Of a stretch of 64,000 nucleotides of DNA, positions 49,870 through 61,311 are shown piece by piece. This stretch comes from Ctena decussata. Lineage: Eukaryota; Mollusca; Bivalvia; Lucinida; Lucinidae. Both the position numbers and the translations under genes were made by a program. The notes under the pieces were generated by a model. It saw only the letters and a program-made list of their open reading frames with translations, was not told the DNA's origin and did no database searches. The stretch's first letter is position 1, and each line of letters begins with the position of its first letter. Location of the stretch: assembly GCA_963989385.1 (NCBI GenBank), contig OZ022500.1:23574460-23638459 (forward strand), read 5' to 3'.

Positions 49870-51055
49870 CCTCCTGACAAGAACTGATTAGATTTTGGTG
49901 ACCTTGACCCCATTTTCAAGGTCACAGGATGTCAAAGAGTGTTAAAAATGCCTTGTCTGCACTCTGTCTCCAAATGGATGGATGGATTTTAACCAAACTC
50001 GCACTCATGGGTAGAGGCAGAACTAATTAGATTTTGGTGACCTTGGCCCTATTTTTTCTAGGTCATAGGAGAAAATGCTTTGTCTGCACTCTATCTCCTG
50101 AATGGATGAGTATATTTTAACCAAACTTGCATAGACATATTACTGGGAGATGGTAAAGGACTGATATGATTTTGGTGACGTTGACTCCATGTTCAGAGTT
50201 ACAGGAGGTCAAAGATTGTTGTTGAAAATGCCTTGTCTGCACTCAGTATCCTGATTGGTCGGATGGATGTATTTGAATCAAACTTACACAGCTATATCAC
50301 TAGAAAGTTCAAAAGAACTGATTAAATTTTAGTAACCTTGACCCCATTTTCAAGGTCACAGGAGGCCAAAGAGTGTTGAAAAATGTCTTGTCTGCACTCT
50401 ATCTCCTAATGGATGGATGCTGTTTTTAACCAAACTTGCACAGATACATGTATATAATTGGGAGATGTAAAAGAACTGATTAGATTTTGGTGACCTAGAT
50501 CCCATTTTCAAGGTCACAGAAGGTCAAAGAATGTTGAAATATGCATTATCTTCACTCTATCCCCTAAATGGATGGGCAGATTTAAATCAAACTTGCACAT
50601 ATATATTACTGAGAGTTGCAAAAGAACTGATTATATTTTGATGACCTTGATACTATTTTCAAGGTAACAAGAGGTCAAAGATGTTGCAAATGGCTTATTG
50701 CACCATATCTCTTTATCAGATGGATGAGTGGATTTAACCAAACTCGCACAGATATATTATTGGGAGATGGAAAAGGGCTGATTTAATTTTTGGTGACTTT
50801 GACCTCATTTTCAAGGTGAAAGAGGGTCAAAGAATGTTGAAAAATGGCTTGTCTGTACCATATCCCCTGAAGGGATTGACGGATAATAACCATAAAAAAG
50901 TGAACAATTGGGAGGCAGAAAACTATTGATTATATTTTGGTGACCTTGACCCTATTTTCAAGGTCACAGGAGGTCTTAACTTGCCAACATTTAGGGAAAA
51001 TGATTCTAATGGGAAAGGGCAGGCGAGAAGACATCTGTTTTTGTCAAAAAAAAAT
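49870..51055. repeat. Tandem array, about 150-bp units with TCAAGGTCA motifs
   Basis: About eight units, each beginning TTTTGGTGACCTTGACCCCA and holding TTTTCAAGGTCACAGGAGGT (unit starts near 49889, 50027, 50169, 50323, 50482, 50633, 50784, 50931). Noncoding. Confidence 0.85.
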
Positions 51056-51089
51056 CTAGTTCTAAATTGAATTTAACCGTGCAGACATT

Positions 51090-51228
51090 TAGGGGATATT
51101 GTCATTTGGGAAGGTAAATCGTCGGTTTTATGGTCGGAAATTTCGTCTTACGGCTACGAGTCAGAGGAGCCATAAAATGCAATCTGCAACCATAACACCG
51201 GCGATTTACCTCCTCAAATGGTAATTCT
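51090..51228. repeat. Hairpin around GGTAAATCG
   Basis: CATTTGGGAAGGTAAATCGT...TTTTATGG pairs with CCATAACACCGGCGATTTAC...CAAATGG. Confidence 0.6.
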
Positions 51229-51488
51229 CAAAACAGTTATCCCCATTCTAATGCATGTTTTCGCATTTTCACCTTTCTACGTGTACTATTCGCACCCAAA
51301 GCAAGCACTTTCAGCAACGTAAAACCAGACGTCAGCCAATTTAAAGCGACGTTTCATATTGACGTCGCATTTGCGACAGTATATCTTAAATTATACTGGT
51401 GCATTTGACGTTATCCAATCAGACGTCGCGTTACATTCATAAATGCGTAAGAATGCCCATTTACCCTTTACTCTTGCATCACAAATTT

Positions 51489-51716
51489 AGCGGCGACACA
51501 AAAAATCGACAAAATGGCCATGTTGCCGAGGCAAGAGTCAGGTCAGACTGGGCATCCCCCCAGTCTGACCAGATTCTCCGCTGACCGCATGGAGCCAAGT
51601 TACCACCTTAACTACCCTAGAAGAAAAACTCTGATCAGACTGGGTGAACGCCATCGCTGGTCTGAGTCTTCGCTAATCGATCATACCACTTTCTTGGTTT
51701 TGTCGCGTCGCGGCTC
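51489..51716. mobile_element. GAGCC-family hairpin MITE, diverged
   Basis: AGCGGCGACACAAAAAATCG to TTTTGTCGCGTCGCGGCTC. Confidence 0.78.
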
Positions 51717-51884
51717 AATTATTGATTAGGCTATAGATAAACGTTAAATACATGTTATTATCTGTTTCCTTAATGATGCTGGTCACCTTGTCTGTGATTT
51801 TTGTTGAAAATACATGTATAGAGTGACTTTTTTATGGACTGGATCCATGCTTCGTTGATATATATATATGCACATGCAATGTGA

Positions 51885-52070
51885 TGGATGAATGAGTTTA
51901 CGTCCGTTTCAACAGCGTTTGAGTCATATCAAGACGATGGGAGGGTGATAATGGAAGGCTGTGCGCAGTGGAGCCCCGTTTACGATTGAAAAGATTTTGG
52001 CCTCCGGGAATCGATCTCGGGACCGCTAGATCAGCAGGCCAGCACTTTACCCACTGAGCTACACGTGCAC
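51885..52070 (-). repeat. tRNA-derived SINE, family 2
   Basis: Minus-strand head TGTAGCTCAGTGGGTAAAGT and a box B-like GATTCCC; the core matches the other copies. Confidence 0.75.
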
Positions 52071-52149
52071 TGTGAGCAAGAGAATAAGGCCATTTAAATA
52101 TGTGTGAAGTTAAATCTATAAACTGTATAGGCCTACAAGGAAGTTTTTT

Positions 52150-53635
52150 AGCTCACCAGAGCCGAAGGCTCCGGGGGAGCTTATAGGATAGGCAGTGGTC
52201 CGTCGTCGTCGTCGTCGTCTGTCGTCGTCTGTCGTCGTCGTATGTCGTCTGTCTGGCGTCGTCGTCCGTCAACACTTTTAAACGACATCTCCTCTGAAGC
52301 CACTAGGCCGATTGGGCCCAAATTTCATCTGTGGCATCCTTGGGATGGGGGATTGAAAGTTTGTGTTTTTTATGAAAATTGGCCTTTTAGTTTGGTTGCT
52401 ATGGCAACTTGGAGTTCCCATTGACTTATAATGGGGAAAATTGAAAATTGGCATTTTCTGCCAAGCCATTGCAGATATGTTGATAAAACTTTTATAGAAA
52501 TGTTCCTTGAGATGTCTTCTATCAGCTATATGTTTTTTGGCCCACTGCTTCTTTTATTGGTTGCCCTGGAAACCGAAATGCAAAAAAATGGAAAAAATAT
52601 TTAAAAGATTATCTCCTCTGAAGCCACTGGGCCGATAAGGCCCAGATTTCATCTGTGGCATCCTCAGGCTTGGGGATTGAAAGTTTGTGTATTTTATGAT
52701 CATGGGCCCTGTAGTTTGGTTGCTATGGCAACTTAGAGTTCCCATTGACTTATAATGGGGAAAATTGAAAAATATCTTTTTCTGCCAAGCCATTGCAGAT
52801 ATGTTGATAAAACTTTTATAGAAATGTTCCTTGAGATGTCTTCTATCAGCTACATGTTTTTTGGCCCACTGCTCCTTTTATTGGTTGCCATGGAAACCGA
52901 AATGTAAAAAAAGGGAAAAAAAATATTTAAAAAATTATCTTCTCTTAAGCCACTGGGGCTATAAGGCCGGATAGCATTAGTGGCATCCTTGGGCCGGGGG
53001 ATTGAAAGTTTATGTTTTTTATGAAAATCTGCCCTTTAGTTTGGTTGCTATAGCAACTTAGAGTTGCACTGACTTATAATGGGGAAACTAGAAAAATGGC
53101 ATTTACTGCCAAGCCATTGCATATATGTTGACAAAACTTTTATAGATTGTTCCTTGAGAAGTCTCTTATCAGCTATGTGTTTTTTGTTTTTTATATTTGC
53201 CCACTGCTCCTTTTATTGGTTGCCATGGAAACCAAATGCAAAAAAAAATGGAAAAAATACTTAAAAAAAATTATCTCCTCAGAAGCCACTGGACCAATAA
53301 GGCCCAGATTTCATATGTAGTATCCTTAGGCAGGATGATTGAAAATTTATTTATTTAGTTTTTTGGTTTTTTTTAAATCGGCTCTTTAGTTTGGTTGCTA
53401 TAGCAGCTTAGGGTTGCATTGACTTGCAATGGGGAAAATTAAAAAATGGCATTTACTGCAATCAATATATGGAAAATAGTTATTTATTTTGTTATCAACT
53501 CAACAGACTGTCAGACTGAGACTTTGTGGTTGTATTAGCCTGTAGGAATTGACAACAATTTTGAGTGTATACAAATTTGATAGCAATTTTGAGCTAGAGA
53601 TCTGGTGAGCTTTGTGGCCCGTGGGCCTCTTGTTT
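52150..53635. mobile_element. AGCTCACC...CTCTTGTT element with about 327-bp internal repeats
   Basis: Starts TAGCTCACCAGAGCCGAAGG, has a GTC/CGT microsatellite at 52200-52270, and four repeats of TCTCCTCTGAAGCCACTGGG (52290, 52615, 52942, 53273). It ends CTGGTGAGCTTTGTGGCCCG...GGGCCTCTTGTT. Same architecture as 18020-19340. Confidence 0.8.
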
Positions 53636-53710
53636 TATTTTTAAAATCCTAACAAGAATGCTCGTTTTAAGACACGGTAATGTTTTTCTTCCTTTTTCCC
53701 CATTTTATAT

Positions 53711-53880
53711 TAGGAGCGGCTGCAGCGTAGTCGATAACACTCCAGACTACCAAATCCAGGGGTCGCAAGTTCGATCCCCCGCTTCTCCGGTATTTCGAAT
53801 AAGACTTTAAAACGAGGTACCGTCTCCATATGACCTCGTTGTTGGTGGGACGTTAAACCCGAGTTCACTCGTTCACTCCC
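53711..53880 (+). repeat. tRNA-derived SINE, family 1
   Basis: Plus-strand full copy: GGAGCGGCTGCAGCGTAGTC head, box B AGTTCGATCCCC, core CGTCTCCATATGACCTCG, tail GACGTTAAACCCGAGTTC. Confidence 0.8.
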
Positions 53881-53904
53881 CATTTTATTTCCTTTAGGCC
53901 TTAG

Positions 53905-54238
53905 CACAGGGTATAATCGATTCCGCCATTTTTCGCTTCCTACAGAGACTGTCCGTCATATTTGGCTTCCGCCGAGACTCTCCGCGAACTTTTGCTTCCT
54001 GCAGAGACTACTGTCCTCGTAAAATGGCTTCCTGCCGAGACTGTCCGCGTGACTCTTTTTCCTGCCGAGAGCCTCGGCAGGAAGCAGAATCACGCGGACA
54101 GTCTCTGCAGGAAGCCATTTATCATGTACAGAAGTCTCGGCAGGAAGCAAGAGATCGCGGACTGTCTCGGCGGAAGCCAAATATGATGTACAGTCTCTGC
54201 AGGAAGCGAAAATGGGCGGAATCGATTATACCCTGTGC
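53905..54238. mobile_element. Large hairpin element of GCTTCCTGCAGAGAC repeats, copy 2
   Basis: Ends CACAGGGTATAATCGATTCC and its complement. The arms are runs of the same unit as at 25690-26028. Internal spacers differ from copy 1 but stay paired between arms in most units. Confidence 0.87.
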
Positions 54239-54295
54239 TTAAGTTTTACCCAATTATAATACTTAACTGAAACTTTTCTGAAACACTAAATAAAT

Positions 54296-54532
54296 GAGCC
54301 GCGACACGAGAAAACCAACAATGTGGTCGTGCGTCCAGCGCAGACTCAGATCACGCCTGGGCATCCGCCCAGTCTGATCAGAGTCTTCGCTGTCCGTATG
54401 AAGGTAGCTTAGTCCCTTGGCTACCCTTTAAGCGCTTAGCAAAGAGTCTGATTGGACTGGGCAAAAGCCCAGGCTGATCTGAGTCTGCGCTGGACGCACG
54501 ACCACATTGTTGGTTTTCTCGTGTCGCGGCTC
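54296..54532. mobile_element. GAGCC-family hairpin MITE
   Basis: GAGCCGCGACACGAGAAAAC to GTTTTCTCGTGTCGCGGCTC, AAAT flanks. Confidence 0.9.
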
Positions 54533-54534
54533 AA

Positions 54535-55300
54535 ATATTTTGGGCACTATCAACTATACGTAAACAGCCTTTAGTCGGTTTGATCTAAAATAATTTTTTT
54601 CATACTTGTGAACAGAGCTCAAGAAAAAATAAAGCTCAAGTTTTGTTATCGTATGCATTCTGACAAAACAAACAAAACATTGAAAGAAGTGTGCGGCAGT
54701 TTCTATTTTAAGAAAGGTGTGCAAGGAAATGAAGATCAGTGATTCATAATTATGTTCAGAACACTCTCCTTCACAGTTCAGCAAACTGTACAGTTTTTGT
54801 ACAATGACCTTTGTTATCACTGCTACATGCTGTAGTCCAAGGTCATGACTGGAATTGAAGTACCTTGGGAAATGCGCTAGTCTACGTAAATGTTACTCAA
54901 AGCTATTTTACATGATCTGTTTAACGTTTCTTTTTTCTATATGTTACATTATTGTTTTTATATTTGAGTTTTCTTTAAAGTTTCTACACTGTTAAAGGCC
55001 ATACAAAAATCTGTTTTTCTTGGACTTACAGTTTTATTAAATCTGCACAGAAATATCGCATAAGATTTGTTGTTTCTCGTTACCCACAATTCTGTGATCG
55101 TGCGATGTTATGAGTACAACTCCTGTTTTCCGCCATTTTTGAGTGAAATAACTTTTGAGACTTTCTGTTTGCGTCTGTGGATGACAAAGCCCTTCCATAA
55201 TGGACCTATTGAGAAGGGAGGCAACAATAAAATGTCAGAGCTGCTTCCCCTGAAAGTGTAGCCTTTGACTTTAAAAATAATTCTTTGTACTTTCAGGCAT
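54535..55300. other. Intergenic sequence, little recognised
   Basis: Apart from a dispersed repeat at about 55105-55265, I see no gene or repeat family member. Confidence 0.5.
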
Positions 55301-55305
55301 TATTA

Positions 55306-55518
55306 TAAGAAAGTAGGGTAAATTCGGACAGCGGATAAATTCGGACAGTGACTTTGTTTCCTTTATATGTCAGTTGTTTGGAATTTAAACAAAATTAACT
55401 AGGCAAACAGTGAAAATCCTGATGAGACGGCTTCTCATGAGCCGTCTCATCTGGATTTTCACTGTTTGCAATGGTATGTCCGAATTTACCCGCTGTCCGA
55501 AATCACCAGACTCCACTC
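55306..55518. mobile_element. Hairpin MITE (GGGTAACTTCGG family), copy 3
   Basis: AAGTAGGGTAAATTCGGACA to CCGAAATCACCAGACTCCAC, inner GTGAAAATCCTGATGAGACG hairpin. Confidence 0.75.
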
Positions 55519-55534
55519 TATATTTACACCCCGT

Positions 55535-55655
55535 GTACACAAAGCGTTAAATTAATATTGAATCAAACATTGAATCAATTGAATCATTGGGTCAACGTCT
55601 TTGCGTTGAATCAACGTTGATTCAATATTGATTCAACGTTTTGTGCCTGCTGGGA
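55535..55655. repeat. TTGAATCAACGTT palindromic mini-element
   Basis: Dense TTGAATCAA/TTGATTCAA repeats ending CAACGTTTTGTGCCTGCTGG, so its end matches that of the CRE-like family. Confidence 0.7.
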
Positions 55656-55750
55656 CGGTTTCTTCAGCAGAACCAGATTTTATTCCTGATAACTTCCAGT
55701 CAATAGCCAATCACTGAAGAGATGACCTGCACACTAGGCTTTCTATTTCA

Positions 55751-56662
55751 AACGAGGGGCGTTCTAAAAGTTTTGCTAATGGCCTCATAACTTTGTTAAA
55801 AGGCATGTTGGGTACAAATGCTATGCATGTACTGAAAGTACAATATTTGGTCTTTGCAATGATACCAAACACTATATATATACAAAGACGTTTTTTCTTT
55901 CTGATTTGAAACACATTTTATTAGGCCCCAGTCATACCACTGACCTAACTTCGTATAGTGTCAGGCATTCAAGTCAAATATCGTTGTAAATACAAAGTAT
56001 TTCTTTGTTAACTCTTGTCCATCGTTGCCTGCATTATTCATACAAAAGTTAAAAGGGTGACAACTGTTATCGATTCATTCATTGCAAAGCAATGCGCAGT
56101 TCTTAGGACGTTATTGAAATCGACGTCAACGTCATTTTTGAAAGACTGAAGCGGTTGCATTTTTTGCATTAATTTGAATTTATTAAAAGATTTTAGCTGA
56201 CCCATGCAAAGGCTCTTGCTTACAAGATTCCGAATCCTAACAGACTTGTTTTCATTACAAAATAATTTTAACTTAAAAATAGAAAGGGAGAATTTGCTAC
56301 TACATAAAATACGGAAAATATATATTACTGGACAGTATGCAACCTAGACTAAATATAATTTCAGCGATGTTTACTGGAAAACATCTGCCTGCCTGGGCAT
56401 TGTCTTTAAGTAGCAAAGATAAAATTTTTTCAAAGACTGCTCATATATGAATTACGGCCTACTACAGTAAAATTCTGGCGTGTCTGGAGGGTATACCCAT
56501 TTCATAGAAGTTGAAACGCGTCCCTTAAGAAAAATACACCGCGCTCCCAGACTTCTGTAGGCATATCATAGCTTCATGTGTTTTTTGCTTTAAGAAGTTC
56601 TGTTTTTATGGTGGTTACCAAGAAATTACGCCACTTGCAAAACTTTTCGAACGCCCCTCGTA
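55751..56662. mobile_element. Mariner-like deletion derivative
   Basis: Ends ACGAGGGGCGTTCTAAAAGT and ACTTTTCGAACGCCCCTCGT. The right border keeps TA, the left is AA. No transposase frame. Confidence 0.75.
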
Positions 56663-56682
56663 TAATAAGACATAAACAATAT

Positions 56683-56873
56683 GAGACGCGACACAACAAA
56701 ACAAACAAAGTGGCATGTGCGCCATGCGAAGGCTCAGATTAGCATGCGCTATGGGCATGAGCTACCTACATGCTAATAGCGAAGACTCTGATCAGACTGG
56801 GTGGATGCCCAGGCTGATCTGAGTCTTTGCAGGGCACACATGCAGCATTGTTGGTTTTGTCGTGACACAGCTC
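56683..56873. mobile_element. GAGCC-family hairpin MITE, shortened
   Basis: GAGACGCGACACAACAAAAC to GTTTTGTCGTGACACAGCTC. Centre deleted (about 190 bp). Confidence 0.8.
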
Positions 56874-57478
56874 AGCTATGAAACTCTTTCTCAACGCATC
56901 TTCCTAATTCCACTGTTGCAAACACTCGGCAGTTTCTGCAGCGATCTGTCGTATTTCTCGCGGGTAAAGATGGGAAATTTCATTCGGATACGTTCGGCAC
57001 TTATTCGTCCAAACTTTGTCCGCCATCTTTATCGAAATCTGAATATTACCCATAAGTCCATGCTCCAAATACAAGCGGTCGGAACTAGCTATCGTTAAGC
57101 TCTTGCGAGAGTGTCCAAAATTACCTTTTAAATAAAAGCAATTCAGTGAACACACAGCATTGAAACGATTTTGGATGATGTTGAATCATGGCTAATTCAT
57201 AGTTGTTTGAACGTTGTGAGCCCGCTGAGTGACGTCAACAGAGTGATGTACACAGGTTTCTGGTTTTAAAACTAGATAAAAGTTAACGGCATTTAGGATT
57301 TCAATGTTTATTCAGTTTATTTCGCTGGCCAAAAAAAGTTTTCAACATTTAAATATGTGAGTAAAATAATGACCATCTATACTGACATAAGCTGCTTTGA
57401 ACAAACTTCCAAGTCAAATGATGACCAAAGACCCTTTCAGTTGAATGTATTCACTTCAGGGAACCAACGCTGCCATAT

Positions 57479-57713
57479 AAGCCGCGACACGACAAAACCA
57501 AGAAAGTGGTATGTGCGCCCAGCGAAAACTCAGATCAGCCTGGGCATCTGCCCAGTCTGATCAGTCTTTGCTGTGCGTGTGGACCTAGCTTAGACTCTTA
57601 GCTAGCCTTAAACCGCACAGCAAAGAATCTGATCAGACTGGAGGTATGTCCTGGCTGATCTGAGTCTTGGTGGGCGCTCATGCCACTTTGTAACTTTTTT
57701 CATGTCGTGGCTC
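57479..57713. mobile_element. GAGCC-family hairpin MITE
   Basis: AAGCCGCGACACGACAAAAC to TTTTCATGTCGTGGCTC. Confidence 0.82.
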
Positions 57714-58586
57714 ATTTTATTTTATTTCCCTGCTCGATATGGATCAATTCTTACAAGAAAGACTTTGTTTCTGTTAGAGAAAATTCTTCTTTTTAAGAGA
57801 AGATCTCATTTTGGTATGGCTAATTCATTTGCGAAAGTGAATAGGATGCTACCAGAGTTGTTTCTCTTTTAATCGAACGCAGAAAACGTCGAGTTCTATC
57901 AATACACCTTAGACAGTATCCTTGTATTTACAGGCAAGTCAGTCAACGCAAAATATTTAAGATGGAATGGTATCATAGCTTTTTATAACCCCAAAGACAT
58001 TTTAATAAACGTTGCTCTAAACCACATGCTGTTTGTGTAAAATCCGAAGTTTTCTGTCGCTTCATAGGACACGAGTTCTTGCCATATAATATAATAGTAT
58101 AATAGGCTCGCCATGAACGGTGGATGGATGAGTTGGCAGTTTTTCAACAGTATTTCAGTCCTTTCAGGACGATACGTGGGTGAATATGAAGGGATCTATG
58201 AAACGAACTGATATCGTTTTAAATATTCTTGAAATAGAAAACAACTAAAATTGCTGGCAGAGAAAAATACAGTCGGCACTTAATATTACATCTGCATATA
58301 CTTATTACTGAAGGAATCGAAAGAGGCAGTCACCAGAATAAAACACCTCCGAGAGAACATAATGACGCGGTTTACTAAGACACAAGTCGTGATATAAATT
58401 ACAGCCAAGTATTAAAAATCTTTCCCCAAATTTTTTCCATTAACTTTAATTCATTTGCAAGTGTGCAAGAAATTTTAATGTCAAACTTGTGTCCAAATGC
58501 TCATACTAATTTTTGCATACCTAAAAATATTAAAGAATCCTGCATTATAAAATAAGCTTGCCCTAAACCTAATCACAGTTAAACTA

Positions 58587-60060
58587 ACGTACGTGGGCCT
58601 AAAGTCGTCAGGGTCCTAAGGTCGTCATCATTCTTTTAGCTTCGTTCTTTTCCATCTGTGTAACAGAAATGTCTAGAAGCGGGCGAAATTCAGAAGATAA
58701 ATATCTTAATTTTGTTACGCAGTTTACATTTAAAGCTGGTTTTAAACGTTCTTTCAACTAACGTAGAGAAAACAAGGTAACCCATTTTTACTTAAAATTT
58801 CAAGTCTGTCGACGGAGCAAGCTGGTTTTGATATCGGTCTGGCAAACCAAGATTGTCACGCTAGATTCAAGTTTCAGATGTATGTTTGCATTCGCCCAAA
58901 CACATTATACAGTAAAGCATCAAGATTTTCTTACCTTTGGCGGCTAGAGAGGAAATTAAACGAAACAGACACCAAAGAAAAGTGATGACGACTTTAGGTC
59001 AAACCTGACGACTCTAGGGCACATACTACTAGGCAACAAAAATTCATCTCTCCACTTCTTATATGCTCGTCTTTCAAACCAATTAGACAAGCATATATTG
59101 TGATGATTTCCGTATAAATTAACAATTTTATGTTGGTTTGTCTTCATATAAGCAAATTAAACAAAAATGATTTAAATTTAAAGGCGGAGAATGTAGCAAA
59201 GTTGTCTATAAAAACAGGCACAGTTTCAGTTGTGCAGGATTTGGTGTGAAAAAGGAAATTACCCATAAGTAAATGGTCCAGAAATACAGCATTTACCCAT
59301 CTAGTGTCACTTTTTAACCTCATATAGAAATACGAAAACACATTTTCTCTTTGTACAACTCAAGTTATTTTGTTTATGAAAACAGAAAAGTAAAATAAAA
59401 TAAGAGAATCTTCGACGCCATGAGACCTCAAATAATTCAACTGGTCAGCCACATCCCGAGAATGTTATATTCCATTTCCGCTGACAACAATGTTATCTGT
59501 CAAATAATTAAGAAGTTTTGACTATAAGGTATCCCAAAATAAAGGAAACGTGTGCAGTCTTATAATGATCATATTTTTGACATCTTAAAACATATACCTA
59601 TACACCACCATTGCTACAGGAGAACAATCTGACCAGAACCCGGACCAGACTCTGTGTATGCATAGGCCAATCTGGTTTTTAAGGCAGCATTTTTATAAGA
59701 TTCTTTTTGTTTGATGATCATTTTACGGCAAAATTAATAAATATTTGTTTATTTGTTTCTTGACATGAACCTTTTCTTTAAAAACGTAAAAAAAGACAAT
59801 ACGACCCCATGACGACACTAGGGCCGCACTGATGACGACTCAAGGTCCCATAGGTCCTAAGGTCGTCAGGCCGACCCTTCCTCTGTAAACAGTCTGTTTT
59901 TCGGTGTTTTCTGCATTAAATTGACCAGTTTCTTTATTGAACGTCCCTTCAGAATGGCTCGTCTTGCCGGTACCATAACGCAACTATAAATAGTTGCCAC
60001 CATATCCATGAGGTATTCGTTTAAATGCACTGAGGTGACGACCTTAGGGCCACGTACGTT
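58587..60060. mobile_element. 1.5-kb TIR element with AACGTACGTGG ends
   Basis: Inverted ends AACGTACGTGGGCCTAAAGT and CTTAGGGCCACGTACGTT. Related GGTCCTAAGGTCGTCA-type motifs recur near 58610, 58990, 59810 and 59850. No coding potential seen. Confidence 0.72.
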
Positions 60061-61132
60061 ACAAGTATTTGAACTTCAATAAAACTTTCAAAAATGCAGT
60101 TTTCTATTGACGCCAATGGTGACGTTGTCCGAAATTTGCTGAAAAAGTACAGGTGTTGTCTTTAAAAGCATATTTCTTGAAGAACAATTAATTTGAGCTC
60201 AAATTAAAATTACTAGATGTTACCAAAATTATTACTCATTCTAATCATATAAAAATAACGTACGATAGGCAGTATTTCTACAGTAAAATTCCCCGCACAC
60301 TTGAAAATGCATTGAAGTCTATGGAATATATGTTTTTGGAGACTTTTGCCTCGGCTGTAGATGGACTATACGAAAACAGTATTGTTTTAGAGACAGTTAT
60401 TTTTTCAGTAATTAAAAGAAATAGTTCTCAGTGATAGTCAGCACTCAGAGAAAAAACTTTTTTCCAATAGGAGCAAGTTCTTTCCTTGAAACGTTAAACT
60501 TCATTTGGAAACCAGAAGTCAGAAAAAAATGTTCCCCTTTGTGAAAATTGTACAAACGGCGGGAAAACATGGCGGCTTATCCACATACAGTTATACATTT
60601 TTACAGTTTACTTTTTATTTGAAAATATCATTTGCAACTATAAATGACTTTATATATCACATATGTTTAGATGAGTTTGTAGAGTTGAGACATATTTCTA
60701 CGGCTCTAAATTAGGAGAGCATTTCAAGATAATTGTAAGATATTGTTCTTATTTCCGCCTTAATTAACATATGATGTGAAATCTCGTTCAATAGAACAGT
60801 CTCTGTGAGATGATTCTAACGAGCTACCACAATATACATTGTACGTGTTTTGTGTGCGGAAACAAAATAAATATGAAAGACATTACTACGAACAGGGAAG
60901 ACTCAAGTCAGCCTACGCATTTGCACAGTATGACCTGCGTAATCCCTTGTATTTGCAATTTATAAACCCTGAGGCTTGTAGAAAGTGAAAAAAGAAGGCT
61001 CAGTCTTAGCTGATGCGCAGACAGGGTTTAGTATTTGCAATAAGGTCTCCTTTCACACAACGCCAGTCAATAATATCTCAGAATTATGATCAAGTATTCC
61101 CCTGCTCTAGAGTCCTGTGTATGAAATGTCAG
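60061..61132. other. Region downstream of the C16orf89-like stop
   Basis: Expected to hold the 3' UTR of the minus-strand gene. The nearest minus-strand AATAAA that I see (TTTATT on +) is near 60614. No other feature recognised. Confidence 0.45.
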
Positions 61133-61311
61133 TTATTTCTCGTTTCCTTGGGCCTGGGTTCTTCGAAACACCATCTGTTCGAACTCGACAATATAGCGAA
61201 CGTAATTGCTTAAGGCTCCTGCAGCAACCGTGGTCATGTGACATAAACATCCGTCAGACAGGGGGCGTTCTTCACGCTTTACGCGACCACGGCTTGTTGC
61301 TGATCTAAATT
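61133..61311 (-). CDS. C16orf89: C16orf89-like, terminal exon
   Basis: Minus-strand acceptor ATTCCTTCAG at 61312-61313; 179 nt, entering in phase 1 and ending at TAA (61133-61135). Reads E-F-R-S-A-T-S-R-G-R-V-K-R-E-E and D-G-C-L-C-H-M-T-T-V-A-A-G-A-L. The Cys and His positions fit the family block D-G-C-S-S-H-N-T-A. The tail runs about 25 residues past this block. Confidence 0.8.

Noticed and set aside
53713..53790. tRNA gene
   Set aside because: A and B boxes are present, but it is the head of a SINE with degraded arms, and the same sequence recurs at 15-178 in a SINE context.
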